A stretch of 64,000 nucleotides of DNA from Mobiluncus sp963511525 (GCF_963511525.1 NZ_CAUPIY010000001.1:124001-188000), one strand, 5' to 3'; shown: positions 1-8,713, counted from the first letter of the stretch. Notes: generated by a model from the letters alone, not told the origin. Translations and numbers: made by a program.

Positions 1-786
1 GGAAGTGCTCGGTTTTAAGCTGTAGCCCCCGGAGTCAAAAGTGATGCCCTTGCCGACCAAGGCGACGTGGGCTTTGGCGCCCTCGGGCGCGTAGGTCAAC
101 TTCACCAGGCAGGGCTTGCGCTTAGAGCCTTTCCCTACCGCGACGAGTCCGCCAAAGCCCTGATCCTTGAGGTCTCGGTAATTCCACTTTTCAAAGCTCA
201 CCGGCAGGTTCTTGCTGGCTTTCTGAAACGCTTTGGCCATGGATTCGGGGTACAGCTCGGAGGGGGACGTGTTCACGAGGTCGCGAACTCGCGTGACTGC
301 CTTGACGGTGGTTTGCAGTTGGGCACGATCCGTGTCACTGAGAGCATCGTGAGCAGGAATGTACAGAGTTTTCAGGGTTTTGGAGGGTTTGGACTGATAT
401 TTTCCAAAACGGTAGGCCCCCAGAAGCGCCCCCTCTACAGTCGCCAGGACTTCCTCCCGGTTCTTCGTGGGGAAGGAAAAAGCGAGTTCTTCACTGGTGA
501 TGCTGCGGGTCACGTTGCCGGCCGCCTCGCGGAAGTTTTGGAGTGTTTCGGCAGGAGTTTTCGGGGAGCCGACCCCAGCAAACACGACGAACGCGGCAGA
601 AAAGTCATTCGGGGAGGGAACCCTGTTTACCTCTCCGAGCTTTCCGGTCACCCCGGCAGCGCGGGCAAAATCGCGCAGGGCTGGAAAATTGGGAACCTGC
701 AGTTCGTCACCATCTGTGGTGACAGCCAGCACCAGGGGAGTGCGCAGCGCGGGTAAATCTTTAGAAAACACATCAATCTTAGTCAT
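1..786 (-). CDS. pepA: Cytosol (leucyl) aminopeptidase, M17 family, C-terminus cut by window edge
   Basis: Reading the minus strand from an ATG at 786 gives an open frame of 262 codons that runs off position 1, so the gene is partial. The end of the visible part, VALVGKGITFDSGGYSLKPS, is the M17 metal-binding segment with the invariant Lys and Asp of leucyl aminopeptidases, preceded by a block typical of the family (TSPSELYPESMA, then VAVGKGSKRKP). The enzyme removes N-terminal residues from peptides in the cytosol using two divalent metals. Only the N-terminal domain and the beginning of the catalytic domain are visible; the NTDAEGR motif would lie outside the window. It is divergent from gap. 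Plus-strand ORFs over the same bases are shadows. Confidence 0.9.
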   Translation of the reverse strand, partial: MTKIDVFSKDLPALRTPLVLAVTTDGDELQVPNFPALRDFARAAGVTGKLGEVNRVPSPNDFSAAFVVFAGVGSPKTPAETLQNFREAAGNVTRSITSEELAFSFPTKNREEVLATVEGALLGAYRFGKYQSKPSKTLKTLYIPAHDALSDTDRAQLQTTVKAVTRVRDLVNTSPSELYPESMAKAFQKASKNLPVSFEKWNYRDLKDQGFGGLVAVGKGSKRKPCLVKLTYAPEGAKAHVALVGKGITFDSGGYSLKPSTS

Positions 787-1100
787 ACCTGAAATCCTAC
801 GTCCTTTTTCGGGTTGGTTTGGGGTTTTGTTCCCGCGCCAAGTGGCGCGGTCGGTGAGAATTTGGGGTGTCGAAAAGCGTGCGTCGGGAATAATAAATCA
901 TGTTCTTTGTAATGGTTCTGGCGTAAAAGAGCGAAATTAACTGGAAATTAACTGTGATTTTTGATGATTTATAAGAACGTTTCAGGTAGGTTTTAAGAGC
1001 TGGTCGACATTTTTGACCGGGTCCCGCAGTGTGTTCACTGCCGGGATTGAATAACTAAAGAACCTACATGTGCATAGAGTTGCACAAGATGGAGGAAACT
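787..1100. other. Intergenic region, divergent promoters of pepA and gap
   Basis: About 310 bases without a gene separate the divergent pepA and gap. It holds a small GC-rich inverted repeat (CGCGCC, 4-base loop, GGCGCG, about 835-850) without a following T-run, so it is not an obvious terminator. An AT-rich stretch at about 930-985 is the probable gap promoter region. No specific operator was recognised. Confidence 0.4.
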
Positions 1101-2108
1101 GTGACTGTCCGTGTTGGCATCAATGGCTTTGGCCGTATTGGTCGTAACTTCTTCCGCGCCGCCCTGAAGCAGGGCGCGGACATCGAGATTGTTGGCGTGA
1201 ACGACTTGACCGACAACCACACCTTGTCTCACTTGTTGAAATACGATTCGGTGACCGGCCGCCTGGGCAAGGAAGTCACCTATGACGACAAGACCATCAC
1301 CGTTGACGGCAAGAAATTTGCCGCCATGGCAGAGCGCGACCCTGCCAACCTGCCTTGGGGCGATTTGGGTACGGATATTGTGATTGAATCCACCGGCTTC
1401 TTTACCGATGGCGATGCGGCTCGCGCTCACATCAAGGCTGGTGCAAAGAAAGTCATTATCTCCGCTCCCGCCAAGGGCAACGTGGACGCGACTTTCGTCA
1501 TGGGCGTAAACCATGAGACTTACGATCCGGCAAAGCACCACGTGGTTTCTAACGCTTCTTGCACCACGAACTGCCTGGCCCCGATGGCCAAGGTCCTGGA
1601 CGACGAGTTCGGCATCGATTACGGCTTGATGACCACTATTCACGCCTACACCGGTGACCAGCGTATTCACGACGCTCCGCACAAGGATCTGCGCCGCGCC
1701 CGCGCTGCGGCCCAAAACATTGTGCCGACTTCCACCGGTGCAGCCCGCGCGGTCGCCCTGGTGCTTCCCCAGTTGAAGGGTAAGCTCGATGGTTACGCCT
1801 TGCGCGTGCCGGTCATCACCGGTTCCGTCACTGACTTGAGCTTCATCCCGAAGAAGTCCTGCTCTATCGACGACATCAATGCCGCGATGAAGGCTGCCGC
1901 CGAGGGCTCTTTGAAGGGCATTTTGGATTACAACGACGATGGCATTGTTTCGACCGACATCGTCACCGATTCGCATTCTTCGATTTACGATGCGCCTCTG
2001 ACAAAGCAGATTGACAACATGATTAAGTGTGTGTCTTGGTACGACAACGAATGGGGCTACTCCAACCGCGTGGTTGACCTGGCCGTGTTCATGGGCAAGC
2101 AGCTCTAA
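1101..2108 (+). CDS. gap: Glyceraldehyde-3-phosphate dehydrogenase
   Basis: Catalyses oxidative phosphorylation of glyceraldehyde-3-phosphate to 1,3-bisphosphoglycerate with NAD in glycolysis. The N-terminal Rossmann motif (VRVGINGFGRIGRN) and the active-site block SNASCTTNC are intact; the catalytic Cys is about residue 154. The C-terminal NEWGYSNRV block is also present. I chose the GTG at 1101 because GGAGG at 1091-1095 lies five bases upstream and it gives 335 residues, the normal family length. The in-frame ATG at 1068 would add 11 residues not found in the family. It is followed by pgk and tpiA in the order usual for Actinobacteria. Two long antisense ORFs over this gene are composition artefacts. 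Confidence 0.97.
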   Translation: MTVRVGINGFGRIGRNFFRAALKQGADIEIVGVNDLTDNHTLSHLLKYDSVTGRLGKEVTYDDKTITVDGKKFAAMAERDPANLPWGDLGTDIVIESTGFFTDGDAARAHIKAGAKKVIISAPAKGNVDATFVMGVNHETYDPAKHHVVSNASCTTNCLAPMAKVLDDEFGIDYGLMTTIHAYTGDQRIHDAPHKDLRRARAAAQNIVPTSTGAARAVALVLPQLKGKLDGYALRVPVITGSVTDLSFIPKKSCSIDDINAAMKAAAEGSLKGILDYNDDGIVSTDIVTDSHSSIYDAPLTKQIDNMIKCVSWYDNEWGYSNRVVDLAVFMGKQL

Positions 2109-2201
2109 TTCGGGAGTTTTGAGTGAGATAGGACGCCTGCATTTCTGCGTGAATTGCGGGCGTCCTCTCGCATTTTCCGAGTGTTTAAGGAAGGGATAAA
2201 T

Positions 2202-3395
2202 ATGCTGAAAACTATTGATTCCTTGGGGGATTTGAGCGGCAAGCGCGTTTTGGTGCGTTGCGACTTCAATGTACCCCTCAAGGACGGTGTAATTACTGAC
2301 GATGGACGTATTCGTGCGGCGCTGCCCACCTTGCAAAAGTTGCTGGACAGTGGTGCGAAAGTCATCACTATGGCTCACTTGGGGCGTCCTAAAGGCCAGG
2401 TCATGCCCGAATTTTCTCTAGCTCCGGTGGCCCAGCGTCTCGCTGAGCTGATTGGGGTCAAGGTTACCCTGGCTCAGGACACGACCGGTGCGGACGCGAA
2501 AGCGAAAGCTGCCGCCCTAGCTCCCGGCGAAATCCTTATGCTGGAAAACGTCCGGTTTGATGCGCGCGAAACCTCAAAAGACGATGCCGAACGTGCTGCT
2601 TTCGCGGCCGAGATGGCGGAGTTGGCGGACTGCTACGTGTCTGATGGTTTCGGAGTGGTGCACCGTAAGCAAACCTCTGTTTATGACGTGGCGAAACTGC
2701 TGCCCGCAGCGGCCGGTTTCCTGGTGTTAAAGGAAATTGAATCCCTGCGCAAAGCCACGGAAAACCCGGAGCGGCCCTACACGGTGGTGCTGGGCGGCTC
2801 GAAAGTCTCCGACAAACTCGGCGTCATCGCGAACCTGTTGACGAAAGCCGACACCCTGCTGATTGGCGGTGGTATGGCGTTTACGTTCCTGGCGGCGCAA
2901 GGATACGCGGTAGGCAAATCCCTGCTGGAGTCCGATCAGATTGACACCGTGAAAGGCTACCTGGATCAGGCAAAACAAAACGGAGTCGAACTGGTGCTGC
3001 CGGTAGATGTCGTGGTGGCTCCCGAGTTTAAGGCTGACGCTCCGGCTACCGTAGTGGCCGCCGATGCTATCCCCGAGGATCAGATGGGCCTGGATATCGG
3101 GCCGAAATCGGGTGAACTCTTTGCTGCGAAGATTGCTGAGTCAAAGACCGTGGCTTGGAACGGGCCGATGGGCGTGTTCGAATTCCCGGCTTTCGCGGGC
3201 GGCACTAAAGCGGTAGCAAAGGCATTGCAGGACGGCACGGCCTTTGGCATCGTGGGCGGCGGGGACTCCGCGGCGGCGGTGCGCCAGCTGGGCTTTGACG
3301 AGTCCAAGTTCAGCCACATCTCCACCGGTGGCGGAGCATCACTAGAATTATTGGAGGGCAAGGTTTTGCCCGGTATTGAAGTATTGGAGGCCTAA
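2202..3395 (+). CDS. pgk: Phosphoglycerate kinase
   Basis: Transfers the acyl phosphate of 1,3-bisphosphoglycerate to ADP, the first ATP-yielding step of glycolysis. The N-terminal RVLVRCDFNVPL, the central VLGGSKVSDKLGVI and the C-terminal GGGDSAAAV nucleotide-binding segments are all present. The ATG at 2202 follows an AAGGAAGGG Shine-Dalgarno and gives 397 residues, the usual length; the earlier in-frame ATG at 2154 adds 16 residues not expected in the family. The stop is two bases before the tpiA start, indicating co-transcription. Confidence 0.97.
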   Translation: MLKTIDSLGDLSGKRVLVRCDFNVPLKDGVITDDGRIRAALPTLQKLLDSGAKVITMAHLGRPKGQVMPEFSLAPVAQRLAELIGVKVTLAQDTTGADAKAKAAALAPGEILMLENVRFDARETSKDDAERAAFAAEMAELADCYVSDGFGVVHRKQTSVYDVAKLLPAAAGFLVLKEIESLRKATENPERPYTVVLGGSKVSDKLGVIANLLTKADTLLIGGGMAFTFLAAQGYAVGKSLLESDQIDTVKGYLDQAKQNGVELVLPVDVVVAPEFKADAPATVVAADAIPEDQMGLDIGPKSGELFAAKIAESKTVAWNGPMGVFEFPAFAGGTKAVAKALQDGTAFGIVGGGDSAAAVRQLGFDESKFSHISTGGGASLELLEGKVLPGIEVLEA

Positions 3396-3397
3396 AC

Positions 3398-4174
3398 ATG
3401 GCACGTATTCCCCTGATGGCAGGCAACTGGAAGATGAACCTCGACCACCTCGAGGCAATTCAGTTGGTCAATCAGCTGAACCTTGATTTGCAAGATCATC
3501 GTCACGACTTTAGCAAGGTCGAGGTGGCGGTCATTCCGCCGTTTACCGACATTCGTTCGGTACAGACCACCATCGACGGCGACGACATGAAGATTAAGTA
3601 CGGCGCTCAAGACGTCTCCACCCACGATAACGGTGCCTACACCGGCGAAGTGTCCACCGCGATGCTGACCAAGCTGGGCTGCACTTACGTGGTGGTCGGT
3701 CACTCGGAACGCCGTGAATATCACCAGGAAAGCGATGCTGTCGTTAATGAAAAGGCGCGCAAGGTTCTGGCGGCGGGTATGGTACCTATTATCTGCTGTG
3801 GCGAGGCTCTCGAGGTCCGCAAGGCCGGAAAGCACGTCGAGCACGTTTTGGCTCAGATTACAGCGGCTTTTGACGCTATCCCCACTCCGGATGCCGCCAA
3901 GTGTGTGGTCGCCTATGAACCCATCTGGGCGATTGGCACGGGCGAGACCGCGACCCCGGAAAATGCCGAGGAAGTTTGCGGGGCCATCCGCGCCAAGCTG
4001 GCGGAGCTTTACGGTCAGGAAACCGCTGATGGAATCCGCGTCCTCTACGGCGGTTCGGTGAAATCCGCGAACGTGGCTGAGCTCATGGCTCAACCCAACG
4101 TGGACGGCGGCCTGGTCGGCGGCGCTTCTCTGAAGGCTGAAGAATTCGGGAAAATCTGCCGCCTCGGCGAGTAA
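3398..4174 (+). CDS. tpiA: Triosephosphate isomerase
   Basis: Interconverts dihydroxyacetone phosphate and glyceraldehyde-3-phosphate. The 258-residue protein has the expected TIM-barrel catalytic set: Lys in GNWKMN near the N-terminus, His102 in VGHSERR and Glu174 in AYEPIWAIGTG, followed by the phosphate-binding YGGSV. A GGAGG Shine-Dalgarno sits inside the end of pgk, so the two are translated from one message. It is the last gene of the gap-pgk-tpiA group and is followed by a strong terminator. Confidence 0.97.
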   Translation: MARIPLMAGNWKMNLDHLEAIQLVNQLNLDLQDHRHDFSKVEVAVIPPFTDIRSVQTTIDGDDMKIKYGAQDVSTHDNGAYTGEVSTAMLTKLGCTYVVVGHSERREYHQESDAVVNEKARKVLAAGMVPIICCGEALEVRKAGKHVEHVLAQITAAFDAIPTPDAAKCVVAYEPIWAIGTGETATPENAEEVCGAIRAKLAELYGQETADGIRVLYGGSVKSANVAELMAQPNVDGGLVGGASLKAEEFGKICRLGE

Positions 4175-4198
4175 CGCCACCGGCAGGACACCCTAAAC

Positions 4199-4248
4199 TT
4201 TCTCGGGGAGGCTATTGATAATCAGTAGCCTCCCCGAGAAAATTTTTC
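4199..4248 (+). terminator. Rho-independent terminator after tpiA
   Basis: A 15-bp perfect inverted repeat (4199-4213 and 4227-4241, core TCTCGGGGAGGCT) with a 13-base loop is followed by ATTTTTC. It closes the glycolytic operon. Confidence 0.92.
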
Positions 4249-4337
4249 ATACTAACTGACCACAACGCGGGGTGGCATCGCCGAGCAAAAACAAAGTTAT
4301 ATTGAATTTGCGCGCCATCGTGGAAGGAATCTCAATC

Positions 4338-6095
4338 ATGAACGCAAAGGCAGGATTGCTAGCAGCCGTACTGTTTGCGGCCTCATCCGGCGGGACGTTA
4401 TCCGCTGCCAACGCAACCACGATGGATTTTGAGACAACGCCCCAAGTTCTTCCTGCGATCCAGGTGGCTAACCAGCAGCGCCTGGATGGAACGGACCGAT
4501 ACGAAACCGCCGTTAAAATCAGCCGCACAATCTTTCCTGGTTCGGCGCTCACGGCTGTGCTGGTCAGTGGAGAAAATTATCCCGATGGTTTGGTGGCGGG
4601 CGCCACCGCAGCGCGTTTGGGTGCCCCCTTGTTGCTGACCACGCACTCCAGTTTGAATCCATCGACCGCAGCTGAGCTAAAACGACTCAATCCCAAGCAA
4701 ATCCTGCTGGTAGGAGGTTCAGGGGCGCTCGATACGGGGATGGAAAACACCCTGGGAAAAATCCTGCCTGACACAAGGCTGCTACGAGTTTCCGGAGAGG
4801 ACCGATACCAGACAGCCGCCGCAGTTTCGCAGCTTTTTTGGGGTTCGGAAACTGATTCGGTGATGTTGGTTTCCGGCAGCGATTTCCCAGATGCATTGGT
4901 GGCGGGACCGGCTGCGGCACGCCTGGGAGCACCGCTGTTGCTGAGCAATCCCGCGGGATTTGATGCCACAACTGGGACAGAACTGAGACGCCTGAAACCC
5001 CAAACCGTTTACGTCATCGGGAAAAAACTCGCTTCCGATGCCTCAGCCCAGCTCCGGGCGTCTCTGCCGGGGGTTTCCCTGGTGCCTGTGGGCGGAACTG
5101 ACCGTTTCGATACGGCATTTAATGTTTCCCAGCAGTTCTGGGGTCAAGGCTTTTCCGGGGCACTGGTGACTTCGGCCCAGAACTTCCCCGATGCTCTATC
5201 CGGGGCGGTTCTGGCAAAAGCTGCGGGGTTGCCGGTTTTACTCAGCGGACCGACGTGCAACAGTCAGCCGGTAGTCAAGCGCCTTTCGACGTTAGAGACC
5301 AAAATCGTCCTCGGAGGTGCCGGTGCCGTGTCGAATGAGGCGACAGGAAAAGTGTGCCCGCCACCGGTGCGGCCCACGGATATAGTACCCGGACAAAACC
5401 ACATCTATGCCGCGCAAAGCTACGTTTATCCGGCAGGGCAAGTGCAGGACTGGCTGTTACGCCGGCAAACCTCACCGACCTACCCCCAACAAAAAGTCGT
5501 GTTCCTGACTTTTGACGATGGCCCCTCCGCCAACACCGCCCAGAACCTGCAGACTTTAGCGAGCCGCGGAGTTCACGCCACTTTTTTTGTGGCGACAAAC
5601 CAGCTGGGCAGCGCCGCTACCCAACAGATTTTGCGCCAAGAGCTGCTCAATGGCCATGCAGTGGCGGTGCATACCGCCTCGCATAACTATCAGTATCTAT
5701 ACCCTCGGCGCGTGTGTTCGCCGGCGAATGTCGGGGCAGATTACGCGCGGGCGGTCGATACGGTTCGTTCGATTTCGGGTCCCCAGTGGGGGACCGGCGC
5801 TTTCCGTTATCCGGGAGGACAGATGTCATGGCGCGGCATGGCACCTTGTAACCAGTTGATGGCTTCACGCGCAATGACGTGGATAGATTGGAATGTGGAA
5901 ATCGGGGACGCGTTGAGCCGATCGTTGAATGCCAGCCAGCTTTTGAATCGGATGCGCTCACAGGTTCCGCGTACCGGAAACGTGGCGGTCGTGTTGATGC
6001 ACGATTCAGCGCCAAAAACAGCTACCGTTGCGGCACTGCCGAGCATTATCGACTACTTTGTCGCACAGGGCTACAGTTTTGGCGTTATTGGCTAG
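4338..6095 (+). CDS. Secreted CWB2-repeat polysaccharide deacetylase
   Basis: From the ATG at 4338 (AAGGA Shine-Dalgarno about 9 bases upstream) the 585-residue product begins with a signal peptide (MNAKAGLLAAVLFAASSGG). Next come three cell-wall-binding repeat 2 modules, recognisable by RLDGTDRYETA, RVSGEDRYQTA and VGGTDRFDTA, each followed by a P-D-A/G-L-V/S-A/G block. The C-terminal third is a NodB-type carbohydrate esterase 4 domain with TFDDGPS, HTASH, RYPGG and LMHD, the metal-binding and catalytic motifs. CWB2 modules attach proteins non-covalently to the cell wall, so this is probably a surface enzyme removing acetyl groups from peptidoglycan or another wall glycan. An in-frame ATG at 4272 would bury the signal peptide and is rejected. 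Confidence 0.9.
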   Translation: MNAKAGLLAAVLFAASSGGTLSAANATTMDFETTPQVLPAIQVANQQRLDGTDRYETAVKISRTIFPGSALTAVLVSGENYPDGLVAGATAARLGAPLLLTTHSSLNPSTAAELKRLNPKQILLVGGSGALDTGMENTLGKILPDTRLLRVSGEDRYQTAAAVSQLFWGSETDSVMLVSGSDFPDALVAGPAAARLGAPLLLSNPAGFDATTGTELRRLKPQTVYVIGKKLASDASAQLRASLPGVSLVPVGGTDRFDTAFNVSQQFWGQGFSGALVTSAQNFPDALSGAVLAKAAGLPVLLSGPTCNSQPVVKRLSTLETKIVLGGAGAVSNEATGKVCPPPVRPTDIVPGQNHIYAAQSYVYPAGQVQDWLLRRQTSPTYPQQKVVFLTFDDGPSANTAQNLQTLASRGVHATFFVATNQLGSAATQQILRQELLNGHAVAVHTASHNYQYLYPRRVCSPANVGADYARAVDTVRSISGPQWGTGAFRYPGGQMSWRGMAPCNQLMASRAMTWIDWNVEIGDALSRSLNASQLLNRMRSQVPRTGNVAVVLMHDSAPKTATVAALPSIIDYFVAQGYSFGVIG

Positions 6096-6139
6096 CCGCC
6101 AAGTGTCGTGTTCGAACTGGCGTTTTGTCGCTGATACCC

Positions 6140-6634
6140 CTAGGAATGCAGGTTCGGCAGGACGAAAACGCCGGTGTTCAACGCCACGCCCGCCAGTGCC
6201 GCCCCGATACAGACAAAAATGACCACGCCTATCAGTAACGTGGCTTTCACGGCATACCTAAAGTCAAACTTGGGCTTCCAGGTATAGCCGATGGTGTCCA
6301 TGATGGCGGTGGAAAATGTCGTGTAGGCGCCCAGGAAACCGGCTTGCAGCACGTCCGCCACCGTGTGCGGGGGCAGCTGGGCTTGCGAGGGCCCGCCCAT
6401 GACGACATCGAGCCACGGTGCGGTCGCGACCCAGCCCACCAGGAAACAACCCGTGATATTGACGAAAATAATTCCCCAGCCGCCCCACAAGCGCTTCCCG
6501 GTCACGGTTTCACTGGGATATTTGGCGCTGCGCTTCTCTCGAAACTTGTCGATGAGGCGCGTGGACAGTTTGTCCACGCCAAAGCGGGCTGCCGCACCCA
6601 GTCCTCCGCCGAGAGCTATGAAAAGGGGAATCAT
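6140..6634 (-). CDS. crcB: Fluoride channel subunit CrcB/FluC, canonical copy
   Basis: A 164-residue four-helix membrane protein of the CrcB/Fluc fluoride channel family, which exports fluoride passively. It retains GGGLGAAARF at the N-terminus, the conserved Asn59 in NITGCFLVGW and the signature GFLGAYTTFSTA at residues 99-110, whose Phe and Ser/Thr residues line the pore in the family. An unusually long hydrophilic loop (about residues 25-50) separates helices 1 and 2. It overlaps the upstream crcB paralogue by four bases, so the two are translationally coupled, as for heterodimeric Fluc pairs. Confidence 0.9.
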   Translation of the reverse strand: MIPLFIALGGGLGAAARFGVDKLSTRLIDKFREKRSAKYPSETVTGKRLWGGWGIIFVNITGCFLVGWVATAPWLDVVMGGPSQAQLPPHTVADVLQAGFLGAYTTFSTAIMDTIGYTWKPKFDFRYAVKATLLIGVVIFVCIGAALAGVALNTGVFVLPNLHS

Positions 6635-7278
6635 GCCGACCTCCCGTCATCGTCAGTCTCAGGTGGTACTTCGGGGGCACAAGGACGTTGGTGCTGTTCA
6701 TCCTCGACATGGTTCGTCAGTGGTGCGGTGGAGGCAGCCGCTGTGGACAAGGGCGGCAGGGAGGTCGGGTCGTTAGCATTGGGCAGGGTAAAGTCAGCGG
6801 GGGAGTCGCGGTAGATGTCTCCGGAAACGAAAGCCTGCCGGGTCCCCAGCCACAGCGCAAACAACCCCACCGGCAGGGCCACGGCAAACATGGCAATCAG
6901 CTCCAGCAAGTGCCCCAGGTAAAACTGTTGATAAACCACAATCTGCCACACCGGACCCCCGTAAGTCCCCAGTCCTCCGCAAAATCCGGTGCCCACCGAC
7001 AGCTTCAGGGCTTGGGTGCGGTGACGATGCGGATTAGACACCAAACGACCCGTCAAATATGCCAGCACCACCACCGAAATGAGGTTCAAGATCCAGGTGT
7101 CAATGTTGACTCCACCGCCCCCGACAATGACTCGGCAAAGACCCTGGCAGTTCGGCGAGGACGACACACTACGGGCTACCAAAGACCCGCCCCAGCGCAG
7201 CAGCGACCCTAGTGCACCACCGATAAAGACAGCGACGGTGGCGCTGAGAGGGGATAAATCTTTGGGTGTTGCGGTCAC
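6631..7278 (-). CDS. crcB: Fluoride channel subunit CrcB/FluC, divergent copy with long tail
   Basis: A 215-residue CrcB paralogue coupled to the downstream copy. It has GGALGSLLRW and a conserved Asn65, but the normal pore signature GFxGGxTTFST reads GFCGGLGTYGG at residues 98-108, losing the paired Thr and the Phe-Ser-Thr. It also carries a C-terminal hydrophilic Pro/Asp-rich tail of about 60 residues that the family lacks. In known two-gene Fluc systems the subunits form an antiparallel heterodimer and one pore can be degenerate, so this is probably the structural partner of the canonical subunit (inference). Confidence 0.82.
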   Translation of the reverse strand: MTATPKDLSPLSATVAVFIGGALGSLLRWGGSLVARSVSSSPNCQGLCRVIVGGGGVNIDTWILNLISVVVLAYLTGRLVSNPHRHRTQALKLSVGTGFCGGLGTYGGPVWQIVVYQQFYLGHLLELIAMFAVALPVGLFALWLGTRQAFVSGDIYRDSPADFTLPNANDPTSLPPLSTAAASTAPLTNHVEDEQHQRPCAPEVPPETDDDGRSA

Positions 7279-7352
7279 GAAATCATCTTAATACCCGGGT
7301 CGTGGTATCATTGCAAGGCTGAGTTCGTGAACAGATAAACACAGAGGAAAAC

Positions 7353-7700
7353 ATGTTATTTGCTTTCAACATCGTGGCACAGGTGCTTTTAGTCATCACC
7401 TCGCTGCTGCTGGTATTGTCCATTTTGATGCACAAGGGCCAAGGCGGCGGCATGTCCGACATGTTCGGCGGCGGCTTGACTTCGGCTATGTCCTCTTCCG
7501 GCGTGGGTCAGCGTAACCTGAACATTTTGACCGTGGTGGTGTCTCTGGTGTGGCTTTTTGCCATCGTGCTGTTCGCCTTCACCATGGATAAGCCGGCGGC
7601 GCCTGATGCCAAGGCTAATCAGACGCCTACCGCGCCCATTACGGCTCCGGCCAATCCGACTCCGGCTTTGCCGACCAGCCCCGCTCCGGCTCAAAAGTAA
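7353..7700 (+). CDS. secG: Preprotein translocase subunit SecG
   Basis: Small membrane subunit of the SecYEG protein-export channel. Two hydrophobic helices flank the family block GQGGGMSDMFGGG (about residues 30-42). At 115 residues it is longer than the usual 75-80 because of a Pro/Ala/Thr-rich C-terminal tail. The position after the glycolytic genes and near tkt is typical of Actinobacteria. A hairpin terminator follows. Confidence 0.93.
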   Translation: MLFAFNIVAQVLLVITSLLLVLSILMHKGQGGGMSDMFGGGLTSAMSSSGVGQRNLNILTVVVSLVWLFAIVLFAFTMDKPAAPDAKANQTPTAPITAPANPTPALPTSPAPAQK

Positions 7701-7721
7701 GCCGCATTAAATCTTAGAAGT

Positions 7722-7749
7722 GGAAGCCCCGGAATATTCCGGGGCTTCC
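7722..7749 (+). terminator. Terminator hairpin after secG
   Basis: Inverted repeat GGAAGCCCCGG...CCGGGGCTTCC with a very short loop, followed by a moderately T-rich stretch (TCGTATATTTA). It separates secG from the AT-rich pair downstream. Confidence 0.8.
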
Positions 7750-7839
7750 TCGTATATTTAGCCGGACTATTGACAGTAACTTTCAGCTGTCAGTAAAATG
7801 ATGTGGAGATTCAAATCCGGTCTGATAGTAGGTAGAATA

Positions 7840-8145
7840 ATGATAAATTACAAATTGGGCATTTTGGCAGCTGTGGCCTCTATCTCTCTATCATTTAGTG
7901 CAGTCAACGTTTCTTTTGCGCAGGCACAATCTCATGTTGATGAGTTGAACTACTCATCTGTAAAGATGCTGTCTAGTGAAGAGACTGACGCACAATTACC
8001 TCCCGATAGGCGCTCTTTCCTATCCGATTACTGTCGTAACAAACACGGGCTACTCACAATCAAAGGTGGAAATAGTAACTTTCCATTTTCTATATGCATA
8101 GACAAAAAATTGGCACAGGTTGTGTTGGGAATTAGCATCAAGTGA
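7840..8145 (+). CDS. Small secreted protein of unknown function
   Basis: From the ATG at 7840 the product is 101 residues with a clear signal peptide (MINYKLGILAAVASISLSFS, cleavage likely after VSFA). The mature part is polar and contains two Cys (in DYCRNKHG and FSICIDKK) that could form a disulfide. I recognise no family. The frame is open upstream to 7798, but the later start places the signal sequence at the N-terminus. Base composition is clearly more AT-rich than secG and tkt on either side. Its stop overlaps the start of the next gene, so the two are probably co-expressed. Confidence 0.65.
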   Translation: MINYKLGILAAVASISLSFSAVNVSFAQAQSHVDELNYSSVKMLSSEETDAQLPPDRRSFLSDYCRNKHGLLTIKGGNSNFPFSICIDKKLAQVVLGISIK

Positions 8146-8654
8146 GGCTGATTGTTGTGCGTAAGTTTGTTGGTTTATTTCTGTGTGGTTTGTTTGCCTT
8201 CTCGCTGGTATCTTGCGCTACTTCTGAGCATCCTAAGTCTGAACCTGAAGCAACTAGCACGGCTCTGGGGACAAATTTAAGCGCTTCTACCATTGATGAG
8301 GTGCTGTCGAATGTTGACTGCAGTAAAACAAACGACGAATTGATCCAGCTGCCACGTTTAGAGAATGTCCCCTTGCAGGGGGCAACGATTTGCATTGTCT
8401 CTGACTTGCAGGAGGGCTTCAAACCCCACAAATTTGTTGGAAATCTTGGCAAATTGAGTGAGGCCTTACGTGCAAAAAATCCAAATCTTGCTGAAAACTG
8501 CGCGGAGACAAATGCGCCGCTGCTAGGCGTTTGGGTCTTGGATTCAGAGGGTAACTTATTCCAGGCTTATATTCCTAATGATGGATGTGCCAATCATTTA
8601 AACGATTGGATAAATCAGAATTTACCCCCTGAAACCTTGGAGAAATTTGATTAA
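8142..8654 (+). CDS. Putative lipoprotein of unknown function
   Basis: A GTG start at 8142 overlapping the previous stop gives 170 residues; a second GTG at 8157 is an alternative. The N-terminus is a lipoprotein signal: basic start, hydrophobic core and lipobox LVSC with Cys25 (numbered from 8142). The mature protein has further Cys residues (in NVDCSKT, ATICIVS, ENCAET, DGCANH), compatible with a disulfide-stabilised extracytoplasmic domain. No family recognised. It is AT-rich like its partner upstream, suggesting a small acquired or fast-evolving pair between housekeeping genes. Confidence 0.65.
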   Translation: MRLIVVRKFVGLFLCGLFAFSLVSCATSEHPKSEPEATSTALGTNLSASTIDEVLSNVDCSKTNDELIQLPRLENVPLQGATICIVSDLQEGFKPHKFVGNLGKLSEALRAKNPNLAENCAETNAPLLGVWVLDSEGNLFQAYIPNDGCANHLNDWINQNLPPETLEKFD

Positions 8655-8713
8655 ACTCGTCTCATTTCAATAATCTATTAAACAGTACCAGGAGTAATGC
8701 ATTTCTATTGTGC

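Noticed and set aside
835..850. GC-rich dyad as a terminator of gap or pepA
   Set aside because: Located upstream of both divergent genes with no T-run.
1035..2378. 447-codon minus-strand ORF over gap
   Set aside because: It lies exactly antisense to gap, has no recognisable domain and reflects codon bias of the real gene.
3392..4180. 262-codon minus-strand ORF over tpiA
   Set aside because: Antisense shadow of an unambiguous triosephosphate isomerase.
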